A stretch of DNA of 7,434 nt, from NCBI GenBank assembly GCA_023229505.1, contig JALNZD010000079.1:1-7434 (forward strand). Direction: 5' to 3'. Below, piece after piece: positions 1 to 5,333 of this stretch; within the stretch, counting starts at the first letter, position 1, and every line of letters begins with the position of its first letter. A program made the translations under genes and the position numbers. Origin of the DNA: Bacteroidales bacterium (GTDB taxonomy: Bacteria; Bacteroidota; Bacteroidia; Bacteroidales; JAGOPY01). The notes beneath the pieces are model-generated. The model saw only the letters and a list, made by a program, of their open reading frames with translations, was not told where the DNA came from and did no database searches.

Positions 1-19
1 TCATGTTGTCTTGGCTCAT
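1..19 (-). CDS. Possible start of a further gene (partial, runs off the left edge)
   Basis: An ATG on the minus strand at 19-17, 22 nt past the CCA end of tRNA-Tyr, opens a frame reading M-S-Q-D-N-M before the window ends. No Shine-Dalgarno motif precedes it, but none is seen before the other genes here either. The opening resembles the start of some bacterial ribosomal protein L33 (rpmG) sequences, and tRNA-Thr/tRNA-Tyr genes often lie near rpmG-secE-nusG in bacteria. Six residues cannot settle this, so no product is assigned. Confidence 0.3.
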
Positions 20-40
20 AGAATAATATTTATTTTGTAA

Positions 41-126
41 TGGTGGGCAGAGCAGGATTCGAACCTGCGAAGGCGTAAGCCATGTGATTTACAGTCACAC
101 CCAGTTGACCGCTTTGGTATCTACCC
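41..126 (-). tRNA. tRNA-Tyr (anticodon GUA), CCA encoded
   Basis: The minus strand folds as a class II tRNA of 86 nt. The acceptor stem is GGGUAGA/UCUGCCC with one U-G pair. The anticodon stem UGUGA/UCACA encloses loop CUGUAAA, giving anticodon GUA. A long variable arm GGC-UUAC-GCC is typical of bacterial tRNA-Tyr. The T arm is GCAGG-UUCGAAU-CCUGC, and discriminator A is followed by an encoded CCA (43-41). Its first six bases double as the last sense codon (GGG) and the TAG stop of the upstream protein gene, so tRNA and mRNA overlap by 6 nt. No separate promoter is evident directly upstream, so it may be cotranscribed with that gene or with tRNA-Thr. Confidence 0.97.
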
Positions 127-738
127 TAGGTAATTATTACATTGTTCACTAATCCATTCCTTGATTAGCAGGAGCAACTTTTTGTCATAATATCGAATAT
201 GAATCAAGCCGTACGCCATCTTACCTTGCTTCTCTATCTTATAATCATGACGAACGTAAGGCTTAGTAAACTGATTAATTGAGATGTTGGTTAATTTTGA
301 CCAATGCCGAATTAATTCTTTAGGATTTTGATTAGAATAACAATACAAATATACCCTTAGTTTTGATTCATCAATCCCGCAGACTTTACGCAGAAACATC
401 AGAAATATTTGGATCATCGCTTGATTGCTGTTGGCAAAGTCGACGATTCCTTCTCCGGCCCATTGTGATCCTTCGGACCAATACAACATCGTTCCCATTA
501 ACTTCAATTTTTCGTGATTTTCTGACAACTTATTATTTATTGTAAAAGTTGGTGGTTTACGATTAAAACGAAGCTGATTCGTTTGCGACATGGTTCTTCT
601 CGGTAATCCATGCTTTCGAAAAAAATAATAAACTGCGTCCATGGATACTTCAAGTCGTTCAGCTAGATCTTTTGCGCTCAGACCGGAAGCATATAATTTT
701 TTTATTTCTTCTAATTTTTTATCGGGAATCGTCGCCAT
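121..738 (-). CDS. HTH plus LAGLIDADG-like protein, possible free-standing homing endonuclease or regulator
   Basis: This encodes about 205 residues. An N-terminal helix-turn-helix (residues about 9-45, core L20-S-A-K-D-L-A-E-R-L-E-V-S) resembles resolvase/sigma-region-4 type HTHs and ends in G-L-P-R-R. From about residue 80, L-M-G-T-M-L-Y-W-S-E-G, then D-F-A-N-S-N and R-H-W-S-K-L-T-N-I, follow the pattern of degenerate LAGLIDADG-like proteins that I associate with CPR genomes. The acidic E89 before G90 sits where such domains carry the metal-binding acid. Only one such motif is clear, so nuclease activity is unproven and a DNA-binding regulator is equally possible. ATG 738 is chosen because a TATAAT box places the transcript start on it; an in-frame GTG lies at 744. 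The gene looks more A+T-rich than fba/tpiA. It lies between an intron-split tRNA-Thr and tRNA-Tyr, and its stop codon is within tRNA-Tyr. Confidence 0.75.
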   Translation of the reverse strand: MATIPDKKLEEIKKLYASGLSAKDLAERLEVSMDAVYYFFRKHGLPRRTMSQTNQLRFNRKPPTFTINNKLSENHEKLKLMGTMLYWSEGSQWAGEGIVDFANSNQAMIQIFLMFLRKVCGIDESKLRVYLYCYSNQNPKELIRHWSKLTNISINQFTKPYVRHDYKIEKQGKMAYGLIHIRYYDKKLLLLIKEWISEQCNNYLG

Positions 739-744
739 GAACAC

Positions 745-773
745 ATTATATCAAATTGAACAGGCTTGTACAA
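745..773 (-). promoter_or_regulatory. Extended -10 promoter, predicted leaderless transcript
   Basis: On the minus strand a perfect TATAAT (750-745) is preceded by TGA (753-751), forming an extended -10 element. TTGTAC (773-768), a weak -35 match, stands exactly 17 nt upstream. Six bases separate the -10 from the A of the ATG at 738, so the predicted start of transcription is on or next to the start codon. That fits a leaderless mRNA and the absence of a ribosome binding site. It is a prediction from motif spacing only. Confidence 0.6.
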
Positions 774-836
774 GCTATCCCTATTAGACTACGGCGCCTG
801 TCCTGTTGAATAGCGGGAGTACCGACCCTAAAACAT

Positions 837-893
837 TTTAGATTATAAATAAATACAAAAAAAATCCAAAATCTAAAATCATAAATCTAAAAT
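837..893. repeat. AT-rich inverted and direct repeat downstream of tRNA-Thr
   Basis: TTTTAGATT (837-845) is a perfect inverted match to AATCTAAAA at 870-878 and again at 884-892; the last two are direct repeats of each other. An A8 run (857-864) lies in the loop. On the minus strand this follows the 3' end of tRNA-Thr and is T-rich, so it might weaken or end transcription, but the stem is all A/T except one pair and no classical GC hairpin with a T-tail is formed. Confidence 0.5.
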
Positions 894-901
894 ACTAATT
901 G

Positions 902-1170
902 AGCCGTTGAGCGGATTTGAACCGCTGACCTACTCCTTCTTTTACACCTCTATTTACCTATGGCACATATTAGAGGAATAGACTGTATCTTGAGCATATC
1001 TAAATATTTAGACTTAGCTCCCCTTGTCAGTCGTTCGGGCGATCATATCGCCACGGTCTTAGTCTTGTGTCAGACCTTTAACCGTTATTCGGGATTCATA
1101 ACGAATTTTCATTCGTAATGGGCAAATTTGATTTACCATGGAGTTGCTCTACCAGCTGAGCTACAACGGC
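902..1170 (-). tRNA. tRNA-Thr (anticodon GGU), interrupted by a group I intron
   Basis: The 5' exon (1170-1135) begins GCCGUUG-UA-GCUC with D loop AGCUGGUA, GAGC, then ACUCC and AUGGU. The 3' exon (938-902) begins AA-GGAGU, then a variable loop AGGUC, T arm AGCGG-UUCAAAU-CCGCU and acceptor strand CAACGGC. Joined, the exons give a perfect anticodon stem ACUCC/GGAGU, a 7-base loop AUGGUAA with anticodon GGU (threonine), and a full 7-bp acceptor stem. The discriminator is U. The next bases read CAA, so CCA is not encoded and must be added by a nucleotidyltransferase, unlike tRNA-Tyr nearby. The split lies between U36 and A37. An ordinary tRNA search that ignores group I introns could miss this gene. 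Confidence 0.95.
939..1134 (-). ncRNA. Self-splicing group I intron in tRNA-Thr, 196 nt, no ORF
   Basis: The canonical core can be drawn in order. P1 is GGUAAAU (1137-1131)/AUUUGCC (1127-1121), with the hallmark U-G wobble at the 5' splice site (U1135-G1123). P2 is ACGAAU/AUUCGU with a GAAA tetraloop (1116-1101). P3 is CCC/GGG (1093-1091/1023-1021), short. P4 is ACGGU/ACCGU (1085-1081/1057-1053). P5 is GGUCU/AGACU (1076-1072/1065-1061), with A-rich joins UAAA and AAG. P6 is GGCGAU/AUCGCC (1052-1047/1043-1038). P7 is GACUG/CAGUC (1032-1028/985-981). P8 is GAGC/GCUC (1020-1017/995-992). J8/7 is AAGAUA. P9 is CCUCUA/UAGAGG (976-971/952-947). The intron ends in a G (939), as expected for the terminal guanosine. 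No reading frame for an endonuclease fits inside. Its size is close to the small Azoarcus tRNA-Ile intron (about 205 nt, from memory). Subgroup is not assigned. Confidence 0.93.
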
Positions 1171-1216
1171 ACTACTACGCTAAAGCTTCGAAGTGCAGGC
1201 ACCAATACGCTTGCAC

Positions 1217-1222
1217 ATTATA
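1217..1222 (-). promoter_or_regulatory. Candidate -10 box for the tRNA-Thr transcript
   Basis: A perfect TATAAT on the minus strand is followed by GTG, the same nine bases as in the promoter at 750. Transcription would begin near 1210, leaving about 40 nt of leader before the tRNA at 1170. The hexamer 17 nt upstream (AAAACA) matches the -35 consensus in only three positions, so this is a weak prediction. The leader contains CTTCGAAGCTTTAGCG, a palindrome-rich string similar to short repeats I have seen in CPR spacers. Confidence 0.45.
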
Positions 1223-1269
1223 TTTTAATTTCTTGGTTTTGTTTTATTCGATTTTAAACATAAAACACC

Positions 1270-1317
1270 TAACGCCTGACACATAAACCTTCGGGCTTCG
1301 TTATGTGTTACGCGTTA
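1270..1317. repeat. Imperfect inverted repeat with TTACGC units, downstream of the TPR gene
   Basis: TAACGC (1270-1275) plus ACACATAA (1279-1286) pair with TTATGTGT (1301-1308) plus GCGTTA (1312-1317), around a 14-nt loop containing CTTCGGGCTTCG. Further GTTACG units continue to 1326, so the spacer is built from a short motif (TTACGC, TTACGT, TTATGT) in both orientations. It lies just after the stop of the TPR gene and could form a 3' hairpin, but no T-run follows it on the minus strand. Terminator function is doubtful. Confidence 0.6.
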
Positions 1318-1330
1318 CGTGTTACGCAAA

Positions 1331-2203
1331 TCAAAGCAAATCAATCTGTTCCTTGAATTCCACTAATTTCTGGTTATCCGGATTGCTTTTCTTTAAAGCT
1401 TCATACGACTTTAGCGCGAATTCTTTATCCTTTAACATTATACTCAACCTTAACGCAGTGTCAAGGTAGCGGGGATTCATCGGTTCTAAAATCAGCGCCT
1501 GCTTGATGGTGGCAAGCGACTCGGCATGATTATTCATTCCCTCGTAAACCAGCGCCAAGCTGTAACAGGTGGAGCTGCGTTCTTTGTCATAATCAAGCGA
1601 TTTCAAATATTCTTCCTTGGCAATCTCCAAATTGCCGCTTTTGCTGGCGATTTGCGCCAGTCCTTCATAAGCTTCTTCGTCGCCTTCATGCAGTTTTAAG
1701 ATATGCTCAAAAGTCTGCTTGGCCTCTTCCAGCTCACGCCGCTCAAAATAAAGCTGAGCCAATTGCTTGAAGGCCTTGATGCTTTTCGGCTCCAGGCTGA
1801 TGATTTCAATCAATTTTTTTTCAACCGCGGCCAGTTCGTTTTGCCGCCGTAAATTTTCCGCCTCCTCAAATAGCATCTGAATATTTTTTTCCACCTCCTC
1901 CGGCAGAACCACCGGTCGTATTTTATAACCCTCCTTCAAATCAATCAACCGATGATACGACCAGCGGAAAAAATCAGTAAACCCGCTCGCCAGCGGCCGC
2001 CAAAGTTTGTCAAATTTAACGTTCCATTTCAAAAGGCTCCGTTTCAGACGGCTGGAAAGAATCCGTTCTTTGATACGCGCCTCTTTTTCCGCCGGAATAT
2101 TGGCCGCGTCCAAGCTGGCGAGCGCCGGAAATTTGCGCACGGCGATATAAATTATCACCGCCAGACTGGCTAAAATTAAAATCAAGGGTATTATTATATA
2201 CAT
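1331..2203 (-). CDS. Membrane-anchored TPR-repeat protein
   Basis: About 290 residues. The protein opens with one strongly hydrophobic helix (residues about 2-22, rich in I, L and V) followed by R-K, consistent with an N-terminal membrane anchor. A charged linker with an amphipathic, probably helical stretch (residues about 38-100) follows. Residues about 105-275 hold tetratricopeptide repeats, visible as A-x-x-L-A-Q-L-Y-F-E, E-A-Y-E-G-L-A-Q-I-A and Y-S-L-A-L-V-Y-E-G at about 34-residue spacing, each ending near a proline or aspartate. TPRs are protein-binding scaffolds; the partner is unknown. The frame is open back to a TTG at 2221 that overlaps fba by 11 nt. I prefer ATG 2203 because it is the first ATG, gives a clean signal-anchor start and lies 7 nt past the fba stop. 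It is likely cotranscribed with fba. The TGA stop shows that TGA is not a sense codon here. Confidence 0.85.
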   Translation of the reverse strand: MYIIIPLILILASLAVIIYIAVRKFPALASLDAANIPAEKEARIKERILSSRLKRSLLKWNVKFDKLWRPLASGFTDFFRWSYHRLIDLKEGYKIRPVVLPEEVEKNIQMLFEEAENLRRQNELAAVEKKLIEIISLEPKSIKAFKQLAQLYFERRELEEAKQTFEHILKLHEGDEEAYEGLAQIASKSGNLEIAKEEYLKSLDYDKERSSTCYSLALVYEGMNNHAESLATIKQALILEPMNPRYLDTALRLSIMLKDKEFALKSYEALKKSNPDNQKLVEFKEQIDLL

Positions 2204-2210
2204 AAATATT

Positions 2211-3083
2211 CTATGTTTCAACCGATCCCAAGGGGTAGTGCCCAGCGCTGCCGAATAAGACCATTTTATTATAAACCACTTCTTCCACCGCCTTGATGCT
2301 CGGCGACATTAATTTTCGCGGATCGGTTTCGTCCGGATTGTCTTTGCAGGTTTTTTTAAGCGTTTCACTGAAAGCAACTTTGATGTCGGTACCGATATTG
2401 ATAATGTTCACGCCGCCTTTGATCGCTTGCCTGATTTTCGCGTCTTCAATGCCCGAGCCGCCATGCAGTACGAACGGTATTTTCACTTTTGCCTTGATCT
2501 GCCTCAATAATTCCAGGTCAACATCTTCATTCTCAAAAGTGCCGTGCGCCGTACCGATGGCGGCTGCGATGGTATCCACCCCGGTCTTGCGCGTAAACTC
2601 AATCACTTCTTGCAGATTGGCTTTCGGAATATCAATTTTACCGCCCCGCTCGCCATGACCGCCGACAATCGCGCCGACCTCGCCCTGCACCCAGACACCC
2701 TTGGAGTGCGCCAATTCAACCACCTGTTTGGTCAGCCTGATGTTTTCGTCAAAAGGCAAAGCCGAGGCATCAATGTGGACGGAGGAAAAACCGGCGGCGA
2801 TGCATTCAAACACAGTCTGAAAGCTGGAGCCGTGGTCAAGATGAAGCGCAATCGGTGCGCCGTCGGCCACGTTCTTGGCCACCGTCGATACAATGTGGGT
2901 TGTGGGTTTTAATCCCATATATTTAATCGCGCCCTCCGAAACCTGGATAATAGCCGTTGAGTTGGCGCGAATCACGGCTCGCGCCACGCCCAGAATTGAT
3001 TCCAGATTATGCACATTAAACGCGCCGATGGCGTAACCGCCCTTTTGCGCGTCTTCGATTAAATCTTTGATATGGACTAACAT
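2211..3083 (-). CDS. fba: Class II fructose-1,6-bisphosphate aldolase
   Basis: 290 residues, close to the usual length of the family. It splits fructose 1,6-bisphosphate into dihydroxyacetone phosphate and glyceraldehyde 3-phosphate (and the reverse) in the cytoplasm, using zinc. Visible motifs: A21-F-N-V-H near the start; H-L-D-H-G (81-85) with catalytic D83 and zinc ligand H84; G-E-V-G (134-137) with E135; G-T-A-H-G (177-181) with zinc ligand H180; L-H-G-G-S-G (206-211) with zinc ligand H207; and phosphate-binding N-I-G-T-D (229-233). The strand usually reading M-I-D-G-S reads H-I-D-A-S here. A tagatose-bisphosphate aldolase (GatY/KbaY type) has the same fold, but adjacency to tpiA favours the glycolytic enzyme. 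No Shine-Dalgarno precedes the ATG. The TPR gene follows almost directly. Confidence 0.95.
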   Translation of the reverse strand: MLVHIKDLIEDAQKGGYAIGAFNVHNLESILGVARAVIRANSTAIIQVSEGAIKYMGLKPTTHIVSTVAKNVADGAPIALHLDHGSSFQTVFECIAAGFSSVHIDASALPFDENIRLTKQVVELAHSKGVWVQGEVGAIVGGHGERGGKIDIPKANLQEVIEFTRKTGVDTIAAAIGTAHGTFENEDVDLELLRQIKAKVKIPFVLHGGSGIEDAKIRQAIKGGVNIINIGTDIKVAFSETLKKTCKDNPDETDPRKLMSPSIKAVEEVVYNKMVLFGSAGHYPLGSVET

Positions 3084-3117
3084 AAAGTAAAATAAAAAAT
3101 GAGAAATAAAATATCAA

Positions 3118-3155
3118 AAATTATGGAGTCCCGCCGGGGCGGGACGGAATAATTT
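3118..3155 (-). terminator. GC-rich hairpin between tpiA and fba, possible terminator
   Basis: GTCCCGCC (3128-3135) and GGCGGGAC (3138-3145) form a perfect 8-bp stem around GG (in practice a somewhat larger loop). AAATTAT (3118-3124) and ATAATTT (3149-3155) extend it by 7 pairs beyond a 3-nt internal loop. On the minus strand it lies about 45 nt after the tpiA stop, and ATAATTTTTG follows the GC stem, so attenuation or termination before fba is plausible. The symmetry also allows action on the plus strand, or a role as a dispersed palindrome or mRNA 3'-end protector. Confidence 0.5.
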
Positions 3156-3198
3156 CCTAAATTTTTATCTTTTATCTTTTATTTTTTATATTGTATAT

Positions 3199-3972
3199 TT
3201 ACTTAATCATCGCTTTCGCCACTTTATAAAACTCCTCCGCGTCCAGACTCGCGCCGCCCACCAGCAAGCCGTCGGTGTTTTCCAAATCCACAAAACCTTT
3301 AACGTTCTTGCTGGAAATGCTGCCGCCATAAACGATACGGAAATTGGCCGCCGAAACTTGCGGCCCAAACAGGTCGTTTAAAGTCAGTTTGACGATCTTG
3401 TGCGCGTATTCCGCCTCGGCCGGCTCAATCGCGATGCCCGAGCCGATCGCCCAAATCGGCTCATAAGCGATAATCACCTGCTGCTTGTCCAACAGGCTGA
3501 TGCCGCCGAGCGCCTGCTGCAGCTGGTGCACTAAAACGAAATCGCGCCGATCGGTCTTGCGCTCATTGGCATTTTCGCCGATGCAGACCACCGGGATGAG
3601 CCGATCAGTATCCAGAACTGCTTTGGTTTTCTGGTGAATTCGTTCATAATTTTCCAGCAGATATTCGCGCCGTTCAGAATGGCCGACAATCACATATTCA
3701 CAGCCGGCATCAAGAAGCATGTTGGCTGAAACCTCGCCGGTGTAGGCGCCATACTCTTCCCAAAAAACGTTTTGCGCGCCCAACTTCAAAGGCGAGTCTT
3801 TTAAAATTTTTCCTACCTCCAAGAGCGAAATTAAGTTCGGACATATTGCGACCGTGCCCTTTTTGAAACCGGCGAATTTTGCTTTCATTTTTTTAGCCAG
3901 CTCTACGGTCTCGGCTAAAGTTAATTTCATTTTCAGATTAGCGATGACAATTTTGTTGCTGCTTAAGTTCAT
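3199..3972 (-). CDS. tpiA: Triosephosphate isomerase
   Basis: 257 residues, a normal length for this (beta/alpha)8-barrel enzyme. It interconverts dihydroxyacetone phosphate and glyceraldehyde 3-phosphate in the cytoplasm. Visible residues: N12 and catalytic K14 in A-N-L-K-M (usually N-W-K-M-N, so W is replaced by L); G-A-Q-N (66-69); catalytic H98 in V-G-H-S-E-R-R (96-102); C-I-G-E (130-133); catalytic base E171 in A-Y-E-P-I-W-A-I-G-S-G (169-179, where the phosphate-gripping loop starts); Y-G-G-S-I (215-219); and G-G-A-S-L (239-243). All catalytic residues are present, so it should be active. ATG 3972 lacks a Shine-Dalgarno; the bases before it read CCTCC, the reverse sense. It lies upstream of fba, whose products it isomerises, and hairpins with similar GC arms lie on both sides. 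Confidence 0.97.
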   Translation of the reverse strand: MNLSSNKIVIANLKMKLTLAETVELAKKMKAKFAGFKKGTVAICPNLISLLEVGKILKDSPLKLGAQNVFWEEYGAYTGEVSANMLLDAGCEYVIVGHSERREYLLENYERIHQKTKAVLDTDRLIPVVCIGENANERKTDRRDFVLVHQLQQALGGISLLDKQQVIIAYEPIWAIGSGIAIEPAEAEYAHKIVKLTLNDLFGPQVSAANFRIVYGGSISSKNVKGFVDLENTDGLLVGGASLDAEEFYKVAKAMIK

Positions 3973-4020
3973 AATAGGAGGATGTTAATTAATTATTTGT
4001 TTATAATCTACGAATTATCA

Positions 4021-4069
4021 CCGCTACAGCGGGATCCCGCCTTCTTTGATTTAATATAGGTGGCGGGAC
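4021..4069 (-). repeat. Nested GC palindromes between the carboxypeptidase and tpiA, possible terminator or attenuator
   Basis: TCCCGCC (4035-4041) pairs with GGCGGGA (4062-4068) around a 20-nt AT-rich loop. The same sequence can instead form GCGGGATCCCGC (4029-4040, a perfect 12-base palindrome) or CCGCT/AGCGG (4021-4032). These pairings are mutually exclusive. The outer arms match those of the hairpin at 3128-3145. On the minus strand it follows the carboxypeptidase gene and precedes tpiA; no T-run follows, so intrinsic termination is uncertain. Confidence 0.5.
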
Positions 4070-4076
4070 AAATCGG

Positions 4077-4177
4077 TTACGAATTTACGAATTACTAGAC
4101 ACTGCAAACAAATTATTTTCGACAGTAAAATGAAAAAAAATTATTCGTACATTTGTAATAAAATTCGTAATTTCGTA
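4077..4177. repeat. Inverted repeat of TACGAATT units after the carboxypeptidase gene
   Basis: The left arm TTACGAATTTACGAATTAC (4077-4095) and the right arm 4155-4177 (GTAATAAAATTCGTAATTTCGTA) are imperfect reverse complements; both are made of the unit TACGAATT in opposite orientations. Another unit stands at about 4009-4016 and one at 6755-6763. The right arm ends 8 nt before the stop of the carboxypeptidase gene, so the repeat occupies its 3' untranslated region. Confidence 0.55.
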
Positions 4178-4184
4178 GATATTT

Positions 4185-5216
4185 CTAATCCGGCCAACGA
4201 TAATTCTCATATATCCACTCCACCAACCCCCTGGTTTCGCTAAAGCGGGAACTGCGATCAGCGCCGCCGAGCACCACTGAAATAATTTCCTTGCCGGCCT
4301 GATTATTGAACTTACTTGCCAGACTGCCGCCCGCCTCGTCTGTATAGCCGGTCTTGCCGCCGATAATTTTTAGCTGTGAGTCGGACGCGAACCGATCCAA
4401 CAATTTATCAGTATTTTCAACCGTAATTTTGTTACCGGTCAAGGTGGTGAACTCATGTTTCTTGGTAATGCTCGCCTGACGGATATCGCTGATAGCGAAA
4501 GCGGCCTGCGCCAGCTTTGCCACCTCCAGCGCGGTGGAAACGTTGCCGTTATCCAGCCCGACCGGATCCTTGAATGCCGTGTTGGCCAGCCCCAGTTCGA
4601 CAGCCTTGTCGTTCATTTTCTTTACAAAAGCCTCCAACCCCAAGCCGGCAGAATTGACCAAGGCGACCGTCTCGGTATTGCCGGAGGCGACGAGGCTCAA
4701 ATAAAATAAATCCTTAACTTTAACTTTTTCACCGACTGCAAAATAAGCCTTACTGCCCTCGCGGCGATCCTCTTCTCTGATTTGATAAACGAGTTCCCAA
4801 CCCGGATTGTGTTCAAGAAAAACCAGCGCGGTCATCAGTTTGGTGATGCTGGCGATTGGCCTGACGCGGTCGCTGTTCTTTTGAAACAAAACCGCGCCAG
4901 TGGCAGAATCAATCACGACTCCGTTTTCAGTCGCCAATTTATAGTCAGTTGAAGTGGCGCGAGTCGGTATCAGGCTGGCTTTATCGCGCGCCGCCGGCAA
5001 ATGATTGGCTGCAAAATTATCTACCGGGCGCGCCGCGGCTTGTAGCGGCAAAAAATTTCTGCCCGCCTCGCGCGCCACCTCGGCCACGCGCGTCTCCAAC
5101 TGACCTTTAACACCATAATTATCGTATAGCATTGCCAGTATCGGGTTGGTCTTGGCCAGATCAAAGTTTACCGTCCACAAATAGGTTGTCAGGCTGAATA
5201 AGATTGAAATCAACAT
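4185..5216 (-). CDS. D-alanyl-D-alanine carboxypeptidase (peptidase S11, PBP5/6 family)
   Basis: 343 residues. It removes the terminal D-alanine from peptidoglycan stem peptides outside the cytoplasmic membrane. All three active-site motifs of the serine penicillin-binding fold are present: S123-I-T-K126 (nucleophile and general base), S178-G-N180, and K288-T-G290 followed by Y-T-D-E-A-G-G-S. The N-terminus has a hydrophobic stretch (residues about 1-18) without positive charges before it, probably a signal-anchor. An Ala-rich, low-complexity linker (about 45-92) leads to the catalytic domain (about 93-340). The protein ends with the catalytic domain, so the C-terminal beta domain and amphipathic anchor of E. 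coli DacA are absent, and membrane attachment would rest on the N-terminus. An in-frame TAA lies one codon upstream of the ATG, fixing the start region. A DD-endopeptidase of the same family is possible. Confidence 0.93.
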   Translation of the reverse strand: MLISILFSLTTYLWTVNFDLAKTNPILAMLYDNYGVKGQLETRVAEVAREAGRNFLPLQAAARPVDNFAANHLPAARDKASLIPTRATSTDYKLATENGVVIDSATGAVLFQKNSDRVRPIASITKLMTALVFLEHNPGWELVYQIREEDRREGSKAYFAVGEKVKVKDLFYLSLVASGNTETVALVNSAGLGLEAFVKKMNDKAVELGLANTAFKDPVGLDNGNVSTALEVAKLAQAAFAISDIRQASITKKHEFTTLTGNKITVENTDKLLDRFASDSQLKIIGGKTGYTDEAGGSLASKFNNQAGKEIISVVLGGADRSSRFSETRGLVEWIYENYRWPD

Positions 5217-5232
5217 AGTTTAAATCAAGTTT

Positions 5233-5333
5233 TCTAGCGGGGCAAGCACCATTAGACGACCGAAAATTAAAACTTAAAACGGAACTATCAACTTTAAATA
5301 TTCTTACTCATATCGTCTAACGGGGCAAGCACC
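5233..5333. repeat. Direct repeat: scpB 3'-end segment copied into the following spacer
   Basis: TCTAGCGGGGCAAGCACC (5233-5250) matches TCTAACGGGGCAAGCACC (5316-5333) at 17 of 18 bases. The second copy lies inside the 3' end of scpB, coding part of its V-L-A-P-L-D tail. The first copy lies in the spacer before the carboxypeptidase gene. TTAGACGA (5252-5259) and TCGTCTAA (5313-5320) are also inverted to each other. On the minus strand the spacer copy opens a 10-codon frame (5252-5220) reading M-V-L-A-P-L-E-N-L-I, whose start resembles the scpB tail. Confidence 0.6.

Noticed and set aside
363..545. Plus-strand open frame of 60 codons
   Set aside because: It is a shadow of the HTH/LAGLIDADG-like gene on the minus strand, with no recognisable domain.
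837..893. CRISPR-like array from the repeated AAATCTAAAAT units
   Set aside because: Only two or three short AT-rich units without regular spacers or nearby cas genes.
901..1172. Two separate tRNA halves or a tRNA pseudogene
   Set aside because: The halves join exactly into a complete tRNA-Thr and the insert folds as a group I intron, so this is a split functional gene.
1952..2173. Plus-strand frame of 73 codons inside the TPR gene
   Set aside because: Antisense to the TPR protein, low complexity, no start signal or family resemblance.
1331..2221. TTG at 2221 as the start of the TPR gene, overlapping fba
   Set aside because: An ATG 18 nt downstream gives a cleaner membrane anchor and avoids the overlap; no ribosome binding motif supports the TTG.
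2293..2912. Two overlapping plus-strand frames across fba
   Set aside because: They lie wholly antisense to a clear aldolase gene with all catalytic motifs; composition is that of a shadow frame.
3974..3985. AGGAGG followed by ATG on the plus strand
   Set aside because: The AGGAGG abuts the ATG with no spacing, the following frame is not convincing, and every gene here is on the other strand.
4455..4709. Plus-strand frame of 84 codons inside the carboxypeptidase gene
   Set aside because: Antisense shadow of the catalytic domain coding region.
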